17,353 nucleotides of DNA, taken from contig CAVYYW010000004.1 in NCBI GenBank assembly GCA_963772845.1, positions 1-17,353 of the forward strand, in the 5' to 3' direction. The DNA is from CAVYYW01 sp963772845 (GTDB taxonomy: Bacteria; Bacillota; Bacilli; Bacillales; Sporolactobacillaceae). Numbering within the stretch: position 1 is the stretch's first letter; each line of letters begins with the position of its first letter. Shown in pieces: positions 5,987 through 14,207 of the stretch. The notes beneath the pieces are model-generated. The model made no database searches. It was not told the origin of the DNA and worked only from the letters and a program-made list of their open reading frames with translations. The position numbers were made by a program, and so were the translations under genes.

Positions 5987-6658
5987 TTAAGCTTCTTCCA
6001 GAGCCTGAATCACTTTTTCAGCAGTACTGCCGCTAGACTGAGGATTCTGCCCTGTTACAAGATTACCGTCGCGTACAGAGACATCCGCCCAGTTATCGCC
6101 GCTTACAATCTCCGCTCCTTTTTCACGAAGTGTGGATTCGAGCAGAAATGGCATCGCGTCAACAAGCTGCATTTCCTGTTCTTCCTTATCGGTAAAGGCA
6201 CTTACCTTTTTTCCTTCAACAAGAGGTGTGCCATTTTGGTACGTCGCATTTACAAGACCGCTTGGTCCGTGACAAACAGCGGCAATAACCCGGTTCGATT
6301 CCGCAAAACGCTGCAGGATATGCTGCAGGGTGAGGTTGTTCGGGAAATCAAACATAGTCCCGTGACCGCCAGGCATAAAGACAGCATCAAAATTTTCGGC
6401 ATCATCCATCGTTAATTTCGTTGTGTTTTTCAGCTTGCCTTCAGCTTCCTCCCATTCAGGGTGGCTTTCTTCGGAGAGACTGTTCGGGTCAAGCGGTATA
6501 TCGCCGCCTTCAATGCTTGTAACTTTTATTTCATATCCCTGATTTTTAAAAGCGTTATAAGGGACAGCAAATTCTTCAAGCCATAATCCTGTTTTATGAT
6601 CTGATGTAAGTGTCGAATGGTTGGTCACAACCATTAAAATACGTTTTGTTTTAGACAT
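5987..6658 (-). CDS. DJ-1/PfpI family protein (class I glutamine amidotransferase-like; Hsp31-like)
   Basis: A 223-residue cytosolic protein of the DJ-1/ThiJ/PfpI superfamily. The nucleophile elbow AVCHGPSG (127-134) holds Cys129-His130. The upstream acidic partner is in TGLWLEEF (23-30), and MPGGHGTMFDF (95-105) and TGQNPQSS (202-209) are characteristic of the Hsp31/HchA-like subgroup. Such proteins act as glyoxalase III-type methylglyoxal detoxifiers, deglycase-like enzymes or holding chaperones; the exact activity is not decided here. AAGGAGG (plus positions 6667-6673) places the start. It is a single-gene unit upstream of which lies the next minus-strand gene, with about 110 bp between them. 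The nearby carbonyl-reductase-like gene fits a carbonyl-stress theme, as inference. Confidence 0.85.
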   Translation of the reverse strand: MSKTKRILMVVTNHSTLTSDHKTGLWLEEFAVPYNAFKNQGYEIKVTSIEGGDIPLDPNSLSEESHPEWEEAEGKLKNTTKLTMDDAENFDAVFMPGGHGTMFDFPNNLTLQHILQRFAESNRVIAAVCHGPSGLVNATYQNGTPLVEGKKVSAFTDKEEQEMQLVDAMPFLLESTLREKGAEIVSGDNWADVSVRDGNLVTGQNPQSSGSTAEKVIQALEEA

Positions 6659-6769
6659 AATAATAGCCTCCTTAAAAAATGTGAATCATTTTAAGTTTAA
6701 ATAAATTAACTGGCCTTCCAAGGAATATCATACCCGCTTCAAATGAAAATTAAGCCCGTTCTGAAAAGG

Positions 6770-7633
6770 CTATGCTTTATTTGAAAGGAAAGCATAAACC
6801 GCTGAAAAATCTAATTCTCCTTTGCCGTTCTGTTTGGCAAGGCCGTATAATTCTTTTGTCATATTAGCAACAGGCAGAGAAACGCCGTTTTCATAAGCCG
6901 ATTGTGCAACGAGATGAAGGTCTTTTTGCATATGTTCAAGCGGAAATTCTGCACTGTAGTCATCATTTAGAATCTTATCTTTTTTTCCTTGTAAAAAGGG
7001 AGCGGCTGTCGCGCCATTAAGCAGGGTTTCGACGACTTTTGTCTCGTCAAGTCCCATCGCTTTACCAAGGGTAACAGCCTCCGAGAATGCTGCCATGGCT
7101 TGTCCTAAAGTTAAGTTTATCAGCATTTTCATAGAAATGCCGCTGCCGTGGGGTCCTTGATATTGCACGGATTTACCCATCACTTCTAGCATAGGACGGA
7201 CTTCCTCAAGATCTTCTTCTTCTCCGCCCACAAGGAAGACAAGTTCACCTTTTTCTGCTGGCAATTTTGATCCTGCAACGGGAGCGTCCAGGAAACGAAC
7301 ACCTTTTTCAGCTGCTGCTTTAGCAAGCTTCTTAGAATATGAGGGATTAACGGTGCTGCAATCGACCCAAAGTGAGTTTTCGGAGAGGCCGTCAAGTAGG
7401 CCGTTGTCACCGAAAACAGAAGCTTCTACAGCGTCCGGGTTTGCAAGCATTGTAAAAACGATGTCTGCTTTGTCTGCTGTTTCTGCAGGAGACGACGCCC
7501 AAACAGCGCCTTTATCCAGCAGGTCCTGAGCCTTTGCCTTTGTGCGATTGTGTACTATCAAATCGTATCCTGCTTTCTGCAGGTTGCTTGCCATCCGGCT
7601 GCCCATAATTCCCATTCCTATAAATCCAATCAT
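6770..7633 (-). CDS. NAD(P)-dependent beta-hydroxyacid dehydrogenase (GLYR/HIBADH family)
   Basis: A 287-residue oxidoreductase with an N-terminal Rossmann domain (GFIGMGIMG, residues 3-11) and an all-helical C-terminal dimerisation domain. The substrate-binding motif DAPVAGSKLPAEKGE (116-130) and the catalytic-lysine motif GSGISMKMLINL (163-174, Lys169) are intact. The HNRT sequence after the second strand (28-31) is typical of NADP(H)-preferring members. The SK-PAE form of the substrate motif resembles glyoxylate/succinic semialdehyde reductases more than classic 3-hydroxyisobutyrate dehydrogenase, so reduction of small aldehydes or ketoacids is likely. GGAGGG six bases before the ATG sets the start. 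It is divergent from the DUF2254 gene, with about 150 bp between them. Confidence 0.88.
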   Translation of the reverse strand: MIGFIGMGIMGSRMASNLQKAGYDLIVHNRTKAKAQDLLDKGAVWASSPAETADKADIVFTMLANPDAVEASVFGDNGLLDGLSENSLWVDCSTVNPSYSKKLAKAAAEKGVRFLDAPVAGSKLPAEKGELVFLVGGEEEDLEEVRPMLEVMGKSVQYQGPHGSGISMKMLINLTLGQAMAAFSEAVTLGKAMGLDETKVVETLLNGATAAPFLQGKKDKILNDDYSAEFPLEHMQKDLHLVAQSAYENGVSLPVANMTKELYGLAKQNGKGELDFSAVYAFLSNKA

Positions 7634-7785
7634 TTTATCCCTCCGTTATTTTTTCTTTGTGACTAACTATATAGTGCATTCCCCGTTAGAAAAAGAATTA
7701 TGCTTCGAAAGTTTTTAGGGTCTGAGTATTGCTTTCAATAGAAATGGGTACGTTTATGAGAATAGATAACTAGGGAGAGATGTGT

Positions 7786-9102
7786 GTGAAGAGAACGAAA
7801 GTATGGGTAAATTTACAGGAAAGTTTTTGGTTTCGCTCCGTTCTTTATGGTGTTATTGCAGGGTTTCTGGCTTTAACAGCGATTAAACTTGATTTTTACA
7901 TATCGCATCAGGCTCTAAAGGGAGTCCTTCCGCAGCTATTTGTATCAAGCACAAGTCTTGAGATTCAATTATCGAGTACGCTCGCCCAATCCATTCTGGC
8001 CATGATGGCCATCACTTTTTCTGCAATCATGGTGGTATTAACCACGTTTTCGAGCCAGTTCTCACCGAGAACGCTGCAGAATTTCATATCGGATAAAGTG
8101 ACGCAAAGAGTGTTGGCAGTATTCGTTGCTGGAATCACTTATAATTTACTCGTTTTATTTTTGGTTAAAGGAACCTCAAAAACAGCGATGTTCTTCTCTC
8201 CGCTTCTATCGGTGATTCTCGCCCTTTTATGCATTTTAGGCTTCGTTTATTACATTCATCATGTGGCAAAGTGGGTGCAGGTGAATGAACTGATAAGCAA
8301 AATATCATCTGAGACAATGGACACCGTCCAAAGAGTCCACCGTGAGTACCAGCGTTTTCAAAAGAGAGGAACGAAGACGTCTGCCAAGGATGTTTTGGAT
8401 AGCGATTCGAGTAAAATTAAAACGAAAACCATTCATGCACAAAAATCTGGCTACCTCGGTCTGATCAATACTGAAAAGCTTATAATAATGGCTGAAAAAG
8501 ATGGGATTGTGATTGAGTTTTTGGTCCATGTTGGCGAATACGTTATAACTGATAAAGCACTGATGCGTGTTAGAAGTATAGAAGATCCGGAGAAGATAGA
8601 TCTCGACGCTTACTGCCGATGTGTAAAAATCTCCATCGAACGAACAGATATACAGGATGTTGAGTTTGGTATTCAAAAACTTGTTGAAATAGCGCTGCGT
8701 GCCATATCGCCCGGTATCAATGATCCGCACACGGCAATTAACTGTATTAATAGGATTGCCACCTTGCTTTCAGAGATTGATGCGTATTCCACCGATTCCT
8801 CTAATTCCTTTGACGAAAGCGGCAACCCCAGAGTTATTTTTAAAGAATTTGATTATGAACACTACCTTTACAAAAGCTTTTATCAGATAAGGCATTACGG
8901 GAGGTCAGATGTCTCAGTCGTTGCAGCATTATTTCATGCGTTTGGTCTAATCGCTGAAAATGCTTCCCGGAAAATGAAAAGAAGTGTTTACCGTTTTGCG
9001 ATGGAAATAAAAGAAGGAATTGATGACAGCGATTTTCTCTCCATTGATAAAAAGTATTTGCAGGTCGAAATGGATTTCTTAGATAAAGCGACAAAAGAGT
9101 AA
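7786..9102 (+). CDS. DUF2254 family membrane protein
   Basis: A protein of about 438 residues with four hydrophobic segments in its first 160 residues and a soluble C-terminal half. The conserved ALRAISPGINDPHTAINCINRI region (about 305-327 when read from the alternative ATG) and GYLGLINTEKLI with VGEYV are hallmarks of DUF2254. No biochemical function is established. The start is uncertain: AGGGAG (7772-7777) is eight bases from the GTG at 7786 but only two from the ATG at 7780, so I prefer the GTG; the difference is two residues. It is transcribed alone and ends at a good terminator. Confidence 0.85.
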   Translation: MKRTKVWVNLQESFWFRSVLYGVIAGFLALTAIKLDFYISHQALKGVLPQLFVSSTSLEIQLSSTLAQSILAMMAITFSAIMVVLTTFSSQFSPRTLQNFISDKVTQRVLAVFVAGITYNLLVLFLVKGTSKTAMFFSPLLSVILALLCILGFVYYIHHVAKWVQVNELISKISSETMDTVQRVHREYQRFQKRGTKTSAKDVLDSDSSKIKTKTIHAQKSGYLGLINTEKLIIMAEKDGIVIEFLVHVGEYVITDKALMRVRSIEDPEKIDLDAYCRCVKISIERTDIQDVEFGIQKLVEIALRAISPGINDPHTAINCINRIATLLSEIDAYSTDSSNSFDESGNPRVIFKEFDYEHYLYKSFYQIRHYGRSDVSVVAALFHAFGLIAENASRKMKRSVYRFAMEIKEGIDDSDFLSIDKKYLQVEMDFLDKATKE

Positions 9103-9116
9103 AGGCCGACATTATG

Positions 9117-9170
9117 AAGAGGGCACTGAAAAGCCCTTTTAAGGCTATTAGAGTGCTCTTTTTTATTTTT
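9117..9170 (+). terminator. intrinsic terminator after the DUF2254 gene
   Basis: AAGAG plus CACT (9117-9121, 9124-9127, with a GG bulge) pair with AGTG plus CTCTT (9152-9160). A small inner hairpin AGCC/GGCT lies between them, and a T-rich tail follows (9159-9170). Confidence 0.7.
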
Positions 9171-9255
9171 CGGGCGGGATTCTCTAAGAAGTATTCTTTT
9201 TCCTTAGTCGACACCGATGCCTTCTTGGATGAAACGTTCACTTTTGATTCCACTA

Positions 9256-9431
9256 TTTAGGCTTTTAGGCTCTTGGATGTCCTCAATAACCATTTATGAG
9301 GTCACGATTTCGGTTTTTAGGCTTTCAGATGTCCCTAAACGCCCCCATTACGGCCATCATTTCAGAAAATAGGGGCTCGGAAGGCCTTAAAGCGCATTTA
9401 TGTGGCCACTGTTTTAGATTTTAGCTTTTTT
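9256..9431 (+). repeat. degenerate tandem repeat with exact 52-bp period
   Basis: Three successive units, 9256-9307, 9308-9359 and 9360-9411, are each exactly 52 bp, followed by a partial fourth to about 9431. Shared signatures are TTT at the start, a TTTTTAGGC-like segment, GGATGTCC or AGATGTCC, and a GAGGTCAC or TGGCCAC-like end. A more diverged unit may precede it (TCTTGGATG at 9223). No open frame is conserved across the units. The remaining non-coding DNA on both sides (9171-9255, 9432-9465) shows nothing else I can name. Confidence 0.65.
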
Positions 9432-9465
9432 ATAACTTTTACTCTCGGGTACATGGAGATGAATA

Positions 9466-9500
9466 ACGAAAAACCCGCCTTCATTTTTGAAGGCGGGTTT
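9466..9500 (-). terminator. intrinsic terminator of the phosphoesterase gene
   Basis: Perfect 13-bp arms AAACCCGCCTTCA (9471-9483) and TGAAGGCGGGTTT (9488-9500) enclose a TTTT loop. On the minus strand the stem runs into a U-tract (plus positions 9467-9471), 18 bp after the stop codon. Confidence 0.88.
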
Positions 9501-9518
9501 CGCATGGTTTGTTGTTCG

Positions 9519-11186
9519 TTAATCGTTTCTCGAACCATCTTCATGGTGATGATCGTTTCCGTTGTGATCATTTTCGTTTCCATGATTATCGTCTTTATTG
9601 CCTTGATCATCATGATTTTTGTCTTCATCAACATTTTTTGGGTTTTTAATCGGTTCACCTGTTTTAGGATCAAGGAACAATTTTTTGTTCTTCGGCCCTT
9701 TTGAGAAGTCGAACATGCTGTTAAGTGAATTAGCGACTTTATCGAAGGATCCGTTTCCGACGCGGCCAAGCTTCCAGTTATCTTCGATGAAACGAAGGAT
9801 GGATGTTTGATCCGTTGTTGTATGATCAATATAGTTTTGTTTTGCATAAGGAGAAATGACGAGCAGTGGCAGCCGCGGCCCATAGCCTGCACGGTCTAAA
9901 GAGTTATCCAGACGCGGTTTTGCGGCATCTCCTGGTCCATAAAGGGCATCATTCTTAGGGTCGTTTGAGCCGTTAACCTGAGGGCTCATCATGTGATCGT
10001 ACCAGCCATCAGAATCATCATAAGCAAGGACGACGGCGGTGTTTTTCCATTCCGGAAGCTGTTGAAGGTGATTCAGCGTATTAACAATAAAATGCTGCTC
10101 ATCAAGCGGGTCAGAATAGCCGGCATGCCCGTCCTGATAATTGGCAGCCTTCAAAAAGCTGACTGAGGGCATGTTGCCGTTATCAGCAGCATCCCAGAAA
10201 TTTTTCAGGTCATACTGATGATTCGCCTGGTCTGTTTTTCCGATCATTTTAGTTGAAGAAGGAGCTTTGTGATCGGGATTGGCTGTCGATTTGTAGTATT
10301 GGAAAGCTTCATGGTGAGGGTTGTAATCCGTTATCGCCTCACCGCCGACATTTTTATGTTTTGCCGTCGTGTCGCTGAAGCCACCTTGGAACCAGCCCCA
10401 AGTGACGTTCTTTTTGTTCAGCATGTTCCCGATATTCTTTCCGCTCATATCGGCAGTCGTGCCTGAGTGATTTGATGCTTTATCATTGTAAGGGTCAGGA
10501 TCCCCAATCATTGTACCGTTAACCACTTCATTTGGGACGGAATCCGTTTTCTTGTCATTCTCATAAGCGGTTGCACCATGTGTTTGACCGGAGATAAGGT
10601 TAATCGCACCTGGTGAAGAAGGACCGAAAGTTGTTCCGAAAGAATGGTCATTCATTGAAAAGTTCTGGGCATAATTCCACATTGCTGTGACCGTATTGCC
10701 GTCATAATAATCCATGACTTGTGAAGGATCTTTTCCCCCCGATGTGTTTTCAACAAATTTGTCCATTTTCCCGCTATCAAACGCTTTCTGCTCAGCAGTA
10801 TATCCGTGATCCATATCAGCTGTCATTGCTTGAGAGCGATCAAGCCGTTTTGGGTTGAATTTGTTTGGGTTGTTATTTAACAGGCTTTCTGGAAGGCCTG
10901 CAGACTCAGGAGTGCCTGGTTTCGCATGGAATTGAGGCTCGCCTTTTGGATTTTTTGCATTCGGATATGTGCCGAAGTAGTGATCATAGGATACATTTTC
11001 ACCAAATATGACAACGACGTGCTTGATTGGTGTTGCTGTCGCACGCTCGTCTTGTTTGTGGTGGAAAGTATAAGATTTGCCGTTAGATTTCGTGTCCGCA
11101 TTTGAAATATACGGAGAGGTAAGCATAATTGTGCTCAATGCTAATAATCCACTGGCTCCAGCCAGGACGTTTCTTTTAAAAGACAT
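9519..11186 (-). CDS. secreted phosphoesterase / phospholipase C-acid phosphatase family protein
   Basis: A 555-residue exported enzyme of the phosphoesterase family that includes phosphatidylcholine-type phospholipases C and AcpA acid phosphatases. A signal peptide is clear: basic MSFKRN, a hydrophobic core to about residue 24, and cleavage probably near SNA-DT (30/31). Family motifs are present in order: FGENVSYDHYFGTYP (61-75), NDHSFGTTFGPSSPGAIN (179-196) and YDDSDGWYDHM (389-399). These carry the metal and nucleophile region residues. Substrate class (phospholipid or phosphomonoester) is not decidable. The last 39 residues are a low-complexity tail rich in Asp, His, Asn and Gly, unusual for the catalytic domain and possibly metal- or wall-binding. 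AAGGAG eight bases upstream of the ATG sets the start. A PhoP-box-like array upstream suggests phosphate control. Confidence 0.88.
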   Translation of the reverse strand: MSFKRNVLAGASGLLALSTIMLTSPYISNADTKSNGKSYTFHHKQDERATATPIKHVVVIFGENVSYDHYFGTYPNAKNPKGEPQFHAKPGTPESAGLPESLLNNNPNKFNPKRLDRSQAMTADMDHGYTAEQKAFDSGKMDKFVENTSGGKDPSQVMDYYDGNTVTAMWNYAQNFSMNDHSFGTTFGPSSPGAINLISGQTHGATAYENDKKTDSVPNEVVNGTMIGDPDPYNDKASNHSGTTADMSGKNIGNMLNKKNVTWGWFQGGFSDTTAKHKNVGGEAITDYNPHHEAFQYYKSTANPDHKAPSSTKMIGKTDQANHQYDLKNFWDAADNGNMPSVSFLKAANYQDGHAGYSDPLDEQHFIVNTLNHLQQLPEWKNTAVVLAYDDSDGWYDHMMSPQVNGSNDPKNDALYGPGDAAKPRLDNSLDRAGYGPRLPLLVISPYAKQNYIDHTTTDQTSILRFIEDNWKLGRVGNGSFDKVANSLNSMFDFSKGPKNKKLFLDPKTGEPIKNPKNVDEDKNHDDQGNKDDNHGNENDHNGNDHHHEDGSRND

Positions 11187-11233
11187 GTGGTCAGCTCCTT
11201 TTTCCTTTTGATAAATTAAGTGTAACGCAGTGA

Positions 11234-11272
11234 TTTTAAGGAAATCTTAAAGAAGTGTTGTTATTATATTAA
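11234..11272 (-). promoter_or_regulatory. candidate PhoP box array upstream of the phosphoesterase gene
   Basis: Read on the minus strand, four hexamers recur with exact five-base spacers: TTAATA, ACAACA, TTAAGA and TTAAAA (plus positions 11267-11272, 11256-11261, 11245-11250, 11234-11239). The 11-bp phasing and TT-A-A character resemble the Bacillus PhoP consensus of direct TT(A/C/T)A(C/A)A repeats. A weak TTTATC-like -10 lies about 20 bp downstream. The region is AT-rich, so chance is possible. Confidence 0.42.
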
Positions 11273-11390
11273 GTTTGAATCAATTTAGGGCGAATGGTGG
11301 GGGACAGGAGACTTACTGTATGGCGTGGACGTTTGAACAGGCATACTGAAAGGGTATTTTATTAAAGTTATTATTACTAAACGGTAAGCG

Positions 11391-11396
11391 TATTAT
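11391..11396 (+). promoter_or_regulatory. possible -10 element of the N-hydroxylase gene
   Basis: TATTAT at 11391-11396 has a weak TTATTA 17 bp upstream (11368-11373). I looked for a Fur box (7-1-7 TGATAAT-type palindrome) across 11340-11423, as expected for siderophore genes, and did not find a convincing one. Confidence 0.3.
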
Positions 11397-11423
11397 AAAT
11401 TCAGAGATAAAGGATGCGTGTTG

Positions 11424-12731
11424 ATGAAAGGAAATAAAATATATGATGTCATTGGCATCGGGCTTGGTCCGTTTAATTTAGGGCTGGCTGCATTATTAGA
11501 TGATATAGATGATCTTGAAGCTCTCTTTTTCGAGCGCCAACAATCCTATGATTGGCATCCGGGCATGCTGATTGAAGGCACAGATATGCAGGTTTCATTT
11601 TTGGCGGATCTGGTGACATTCGCGAATCCAAAAAGCCCTTATACATTTTTGAATTACCTTCATGAAACGGAGCGTCTCTATCCCTTTTTCTATTTTAGAA
11701 AAATGAATGTACCCCGACAAGAATACAATGATTACGCGAAATGGGTTGGAGAAAGACTAACTCAGGCTCGGTATGGACAAACGGTACGTAATGTTATAAA
11801 CCATGCTGAAGATTGCCTCTACGAAATAATAGTGGCAGATGAAAAGGACCACATTGAAAGGTCCTATTTTGCAAAACATGTCGTTCTCGGAACAGGGAGT
11901 CTGCCCAACATCCCGGAATCCTATCAGGATATGCCCAAAAAAGATATTTTTCATTCAAGCAGTTACCTTTATGAAGAGCCAGAACTTGAAGAGGCGGCTA
12001 AAATTGTGGTGGTTGGATCCGGTCAAAGTGCTTCAGAAATTTTTTGCGATTTGTTAGGAAAGCAATCAAGAAAGAATTTCGAACTATCATGGTTCACAAG
12101 GTCAGCCGGTATTTTCCAGCTTGAAGCGGCAAAAATCGGCCAAGAATTCTTCTCGCCTGAATATGTCAGTTACTTTCGATCCCTTTCATTTGAAAACAGA
12201 CAAAAGGCATTGCCAACAATAAATCAGCTCAGAAACGGCGTTGAGAGGGAAACGCTCGATGAAATTTATGATCTTCTTTATCACCGGTCGATCCGGCAGG
12301 AGAAACTTCCTGTTACGATTCAGCCTCTGACAGAGCTTGAAAATATTGAAAAGAACGAGAATGGGTACACGCTAACACTTCATCAATGGCAAAAAGATAA
12401 AACGTTTACTCACAATGCTGACAAAGTCATCCTTTCAACCGGGTATAAACCGAATTTGCCAGACTGGTTAATGAAAATGGAGAATGAGATTGTATGGGAG
12501 GACGAAAAGCTGTTTAAAGTGGCGGATGATTACCGAATTGTTTTTAAGGATGATCGGAGTCACTTCGTGTTCACGTTAACGAACCTTGATCATTCAGATG
12601 GAACCGGTGCAACGCATTTAGGGCTGTCCGTTCAGCGCAATCAAAAGATCATTAATACCATTGCAGGCAGAGAGGTTTACCCAGTGCCAAAACAAAACAT
12701 CTTTCAACAGTTTACCCACGAGGATAACTAA
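11424..12731 (+). CDS. lysine/ornithine/diamine N-monooxygenase (siderophore hydroxylase, IucD/DesB-like)
   Basis: A 435-residue flavin-dependent N-hydroxylating monooxygenase. Motifs in order: FAD-binding GIGLGPFNLG (11-20), substrate-region WHPGMLIEG (44-52) and FLADLVTFANP (59-69), NADPH-binding VVGSGQSASE (196-205), and the C-terminal LSTGYKP (337-343). These enzymes make N-hydroxy-lysine, -ornithine or -cadaverine for hydroxamate siderophores. The MLIEG and FLADLVT wording is closer to cadaverine/lysine types (DesB, IucD) than to fungal SidA, as far as I can judge. The start is ATG 11424, nine bases from AAAGGA; the GTG at 11418 lies too near that site. No acyltransferase or NIS synthetase gene is adjacent, so the pathway partners must be elsewhere or lost. 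The convergent gene is a broken MFS exporter. Confidence 0.88.
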   Translation: MKGNKIYDVIGIGLGPFNLGLAALLDDIDDLEALFFERQQSYDWHPGMLIEGTDMQVSFLADLVTFANPKSPYTFLNYLHETERLYPFFYFRKMNVPRQEYNDYAKWVGERLTQARYGQTVRNVINHAEDCLYEIIVADEKDHIERSYFAKHVVLGTGSLPNIPESYQDMPKKDIFHSSSYLYEEPELEEAAKIVVVGSGQSASEIFCDLLGKQSRKNFELSWFTRSAGIFQLEAAKIGQEFFSPEYVSYFRSLSFENRQKALPTINQLRNGVERETLDEIYDLLYHRSIRQEKLPVTIQPLTELENIEKNENGYTLTLHQWQKDKTFTHNADKVILSTGYKPNLPDWLMKMENEIVWEDEKLFKVADDYRIVFKDDRSHFVFTLTNLDHSDGTGATHLGLSVQRNQKIINTIAGREVYPVPKQNIFQQFTHEDN

Positions 12732-12765
12732 AAAACCTTTCCGGATTTTGTCCGGAAAGGTTTTT
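12731..12765. terminator. strong bidirectional intrinsic terminator
   Basis: Perfect 15-bp arms AAAAACCTTTCCGGA (12731-12745) and TCCGGAAAGGTTTTT (12751-12765) enclose a TTTTG loop. It begins at the hydroxylase stop codon and lies 43 bp beyond the stop of the convergent MFS gene, so it can serve both. Confidence 0.9.
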
Positions 12766-12808
12766 GTATAGGGTTTAAGTAGACTTAAAAGGTTAATTTG
12801 CGCGCAGC

Positions 12809-14072
12809 CTAGTCAAATTTTCTAACACCAGGAATGCTTAAGACTCCCATAGCGATCCCAATAGGAATCAGACTGAAAAGGACAATCGTCTGGATGCCGC
12901 CGATGGCTTCAGAAAGCCATCCTGTTAACAGATAACCAAGGGGAAGAAGGGCGAAAGAACCTAGCATATCAAGGCTTGCCACACGCCCGAAAGATTCTTC
13001 CGGAACCATTTCCTGGAGACTTGTTTCCCAGATTAGACTAAAAAGCATAAGCCCAATACCATTCACCATCATACAGATGAACAATCCAATGGGGGACGAT
13101 GTAAAGGCGGTAAACAGCAGGGCCAAAGCTGTCAGAATGATACTTCCGTAAGCGATCCATGCCCTGTTGCGCCAATTGCTCCTTGTTCCATAAAGAAGGG
13201 CACCAAGAACAGAGCCTGCCCCCATTCCACTCATAACTGCGCCAAAGACAGAAGCGGATAAATGGTAATGTTCATAGATCAGCCAAGGCACCAGGACCGC
13301 AATAATTCCGGATGCACAAATATTGATTAAAGAAAACGCGATGATTGTATATAGGAGCCAGGCATTTTTTCTAATAACAGAAAAGCCTTCTAAAAGATTT
13401 GTCCTAAAAGAAGCTGGAGACGTGTGAGCTGACACGCTTTGTTTTTTGAATATAAGTTTTCTTAAAAAAATAAGGCTAATAAATGAGATAAGGTAAGTCA
13501 CGACCATCAATACCAATGCCATATCCTGAAGAAAAGGAGGCGATCATAATTCCGCCAATTGAAGGACCGAGAATACGGATACCCTGAACAGCTAATTGGG
13601 TTAAAGAATTGGCCGCATTACGGATATCAGGGGTGAACACCTTTGCCCGGACAGCGGAATAGGCAGGACTGAAAATGCCGTTCATTAAACCCAGCAATCC
13701 CGCCATCACATAAAGCATAGTCATAGTAAGGTTATTATTGAAAATAAGAACAGCTACGGTCAGCAGAAGCACAAATCGAAGGGAGTCCACCAGCATCATT
13801 AATTTGATTTTGTGAAGTTTATCAACGATTACCCCGGCAAAGGGGAGGACGAGCACGTTGGGTAAACTGAAAACTGTCATAACAATCCCCATTGAGACCG
13901 TTGAATGGGTAAGTGAGAGTACTATAACAGGCAGCAGGATTGAAGTGATGCTGCTCCCGAGAATAGAAAGGACTTGTCCAAACCAAAGGTATTTAAAATC
14001 TCTAGATTTTGTGAAAGGTGATATAAAGTTTGTCCATCCCCTGTAGCGACTCCGTATAGTCTGTTCAACCAT
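12809..14072 (-). pseudogene. MFS exporter (MFS_3/EntS-like), split by a one-base frameshift
   Basis: Two overlapping frames together encode one 12-TM major facilitator protein. The first (14072-13476) has the N-terminal half: FKYLWFGQVLSILGSS, LPFAGVIVDKLHK (the loop 2-3 motif) and GPSIGGIMIASFSSGYGIGID. It then reads into about nine out-of-frame residues and a stop. The second (from about 13504) continues with VVTYLISFISLIFLRKLIF and the C-terminal six helices. Removing one G of the GG at plus 13504-13505 restores a continuous 420-residue protein of normal family length, with D-V-V-T-Y at the join. GGAGGGGAG upstream of the ATG supports the start. Related exporters move siderophores or macrolides. 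Whether the shift is a true mutation or a sequencing error is open. Confidence 0.82.
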
Positions 14073-14105
14073 TTACTCCCCTCCGAAAATCATTACTTTT
14101 TAAAA

Positions 14106-14143
14106 ATTATAACATTTAAGTCAATTTCATAATTGCCAATTAT
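14106..14143 (-). promoter_or_regulatory. possible promoter -10 and a 7-1-7 palindrome upstream of the MFS gene
   Basis: TATAAT lies on the minus strand at 14111-14106. About 17 bp upstream, a perfect 15-bp palindrome ATAATTG-C-CAATTAT (14129-14143) covers where the -35 would be. The 7-1-7 geometry is that of Fur/PerR/Zur operators, but the half-site does not match those consensuses. A repressor site is a reasonable guess; the regulator is unknown. Confidence 0.4.
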
Positions 14144-14207
14144 CTATTAAGGTGAATGATTAAAGGTTTTTTATAAACTATTAATTTTTCATGATGCTAG
14201 CAAAAGA

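Noticed and set aside
8305..8730. 141-codon minus-strand frame inside the DUF2254 gene
   Set aside because: Antisense shadow of a well-supported family protein; no start signals.
9121..9135. CACTGAAAAGCCC resembling the repeat-element terminal sequence
   Set aside because: It forms part of the terminator after the DUF2254 gene; no element core or partner end is nearby.
9398..9892. Open frames opposite the phosphoesterase C-terminus on both strands
   Set aside because: They are shadows of the low-complexity Asp/His tail codons and overlap the terminator; no ribosome site or domain.
11340..11423. Fur box before the N-hydroxylase
   Set aside because: AT-rich stretch has only weak partial matches and no 7-1-7 TGATAAT-type palindrome.
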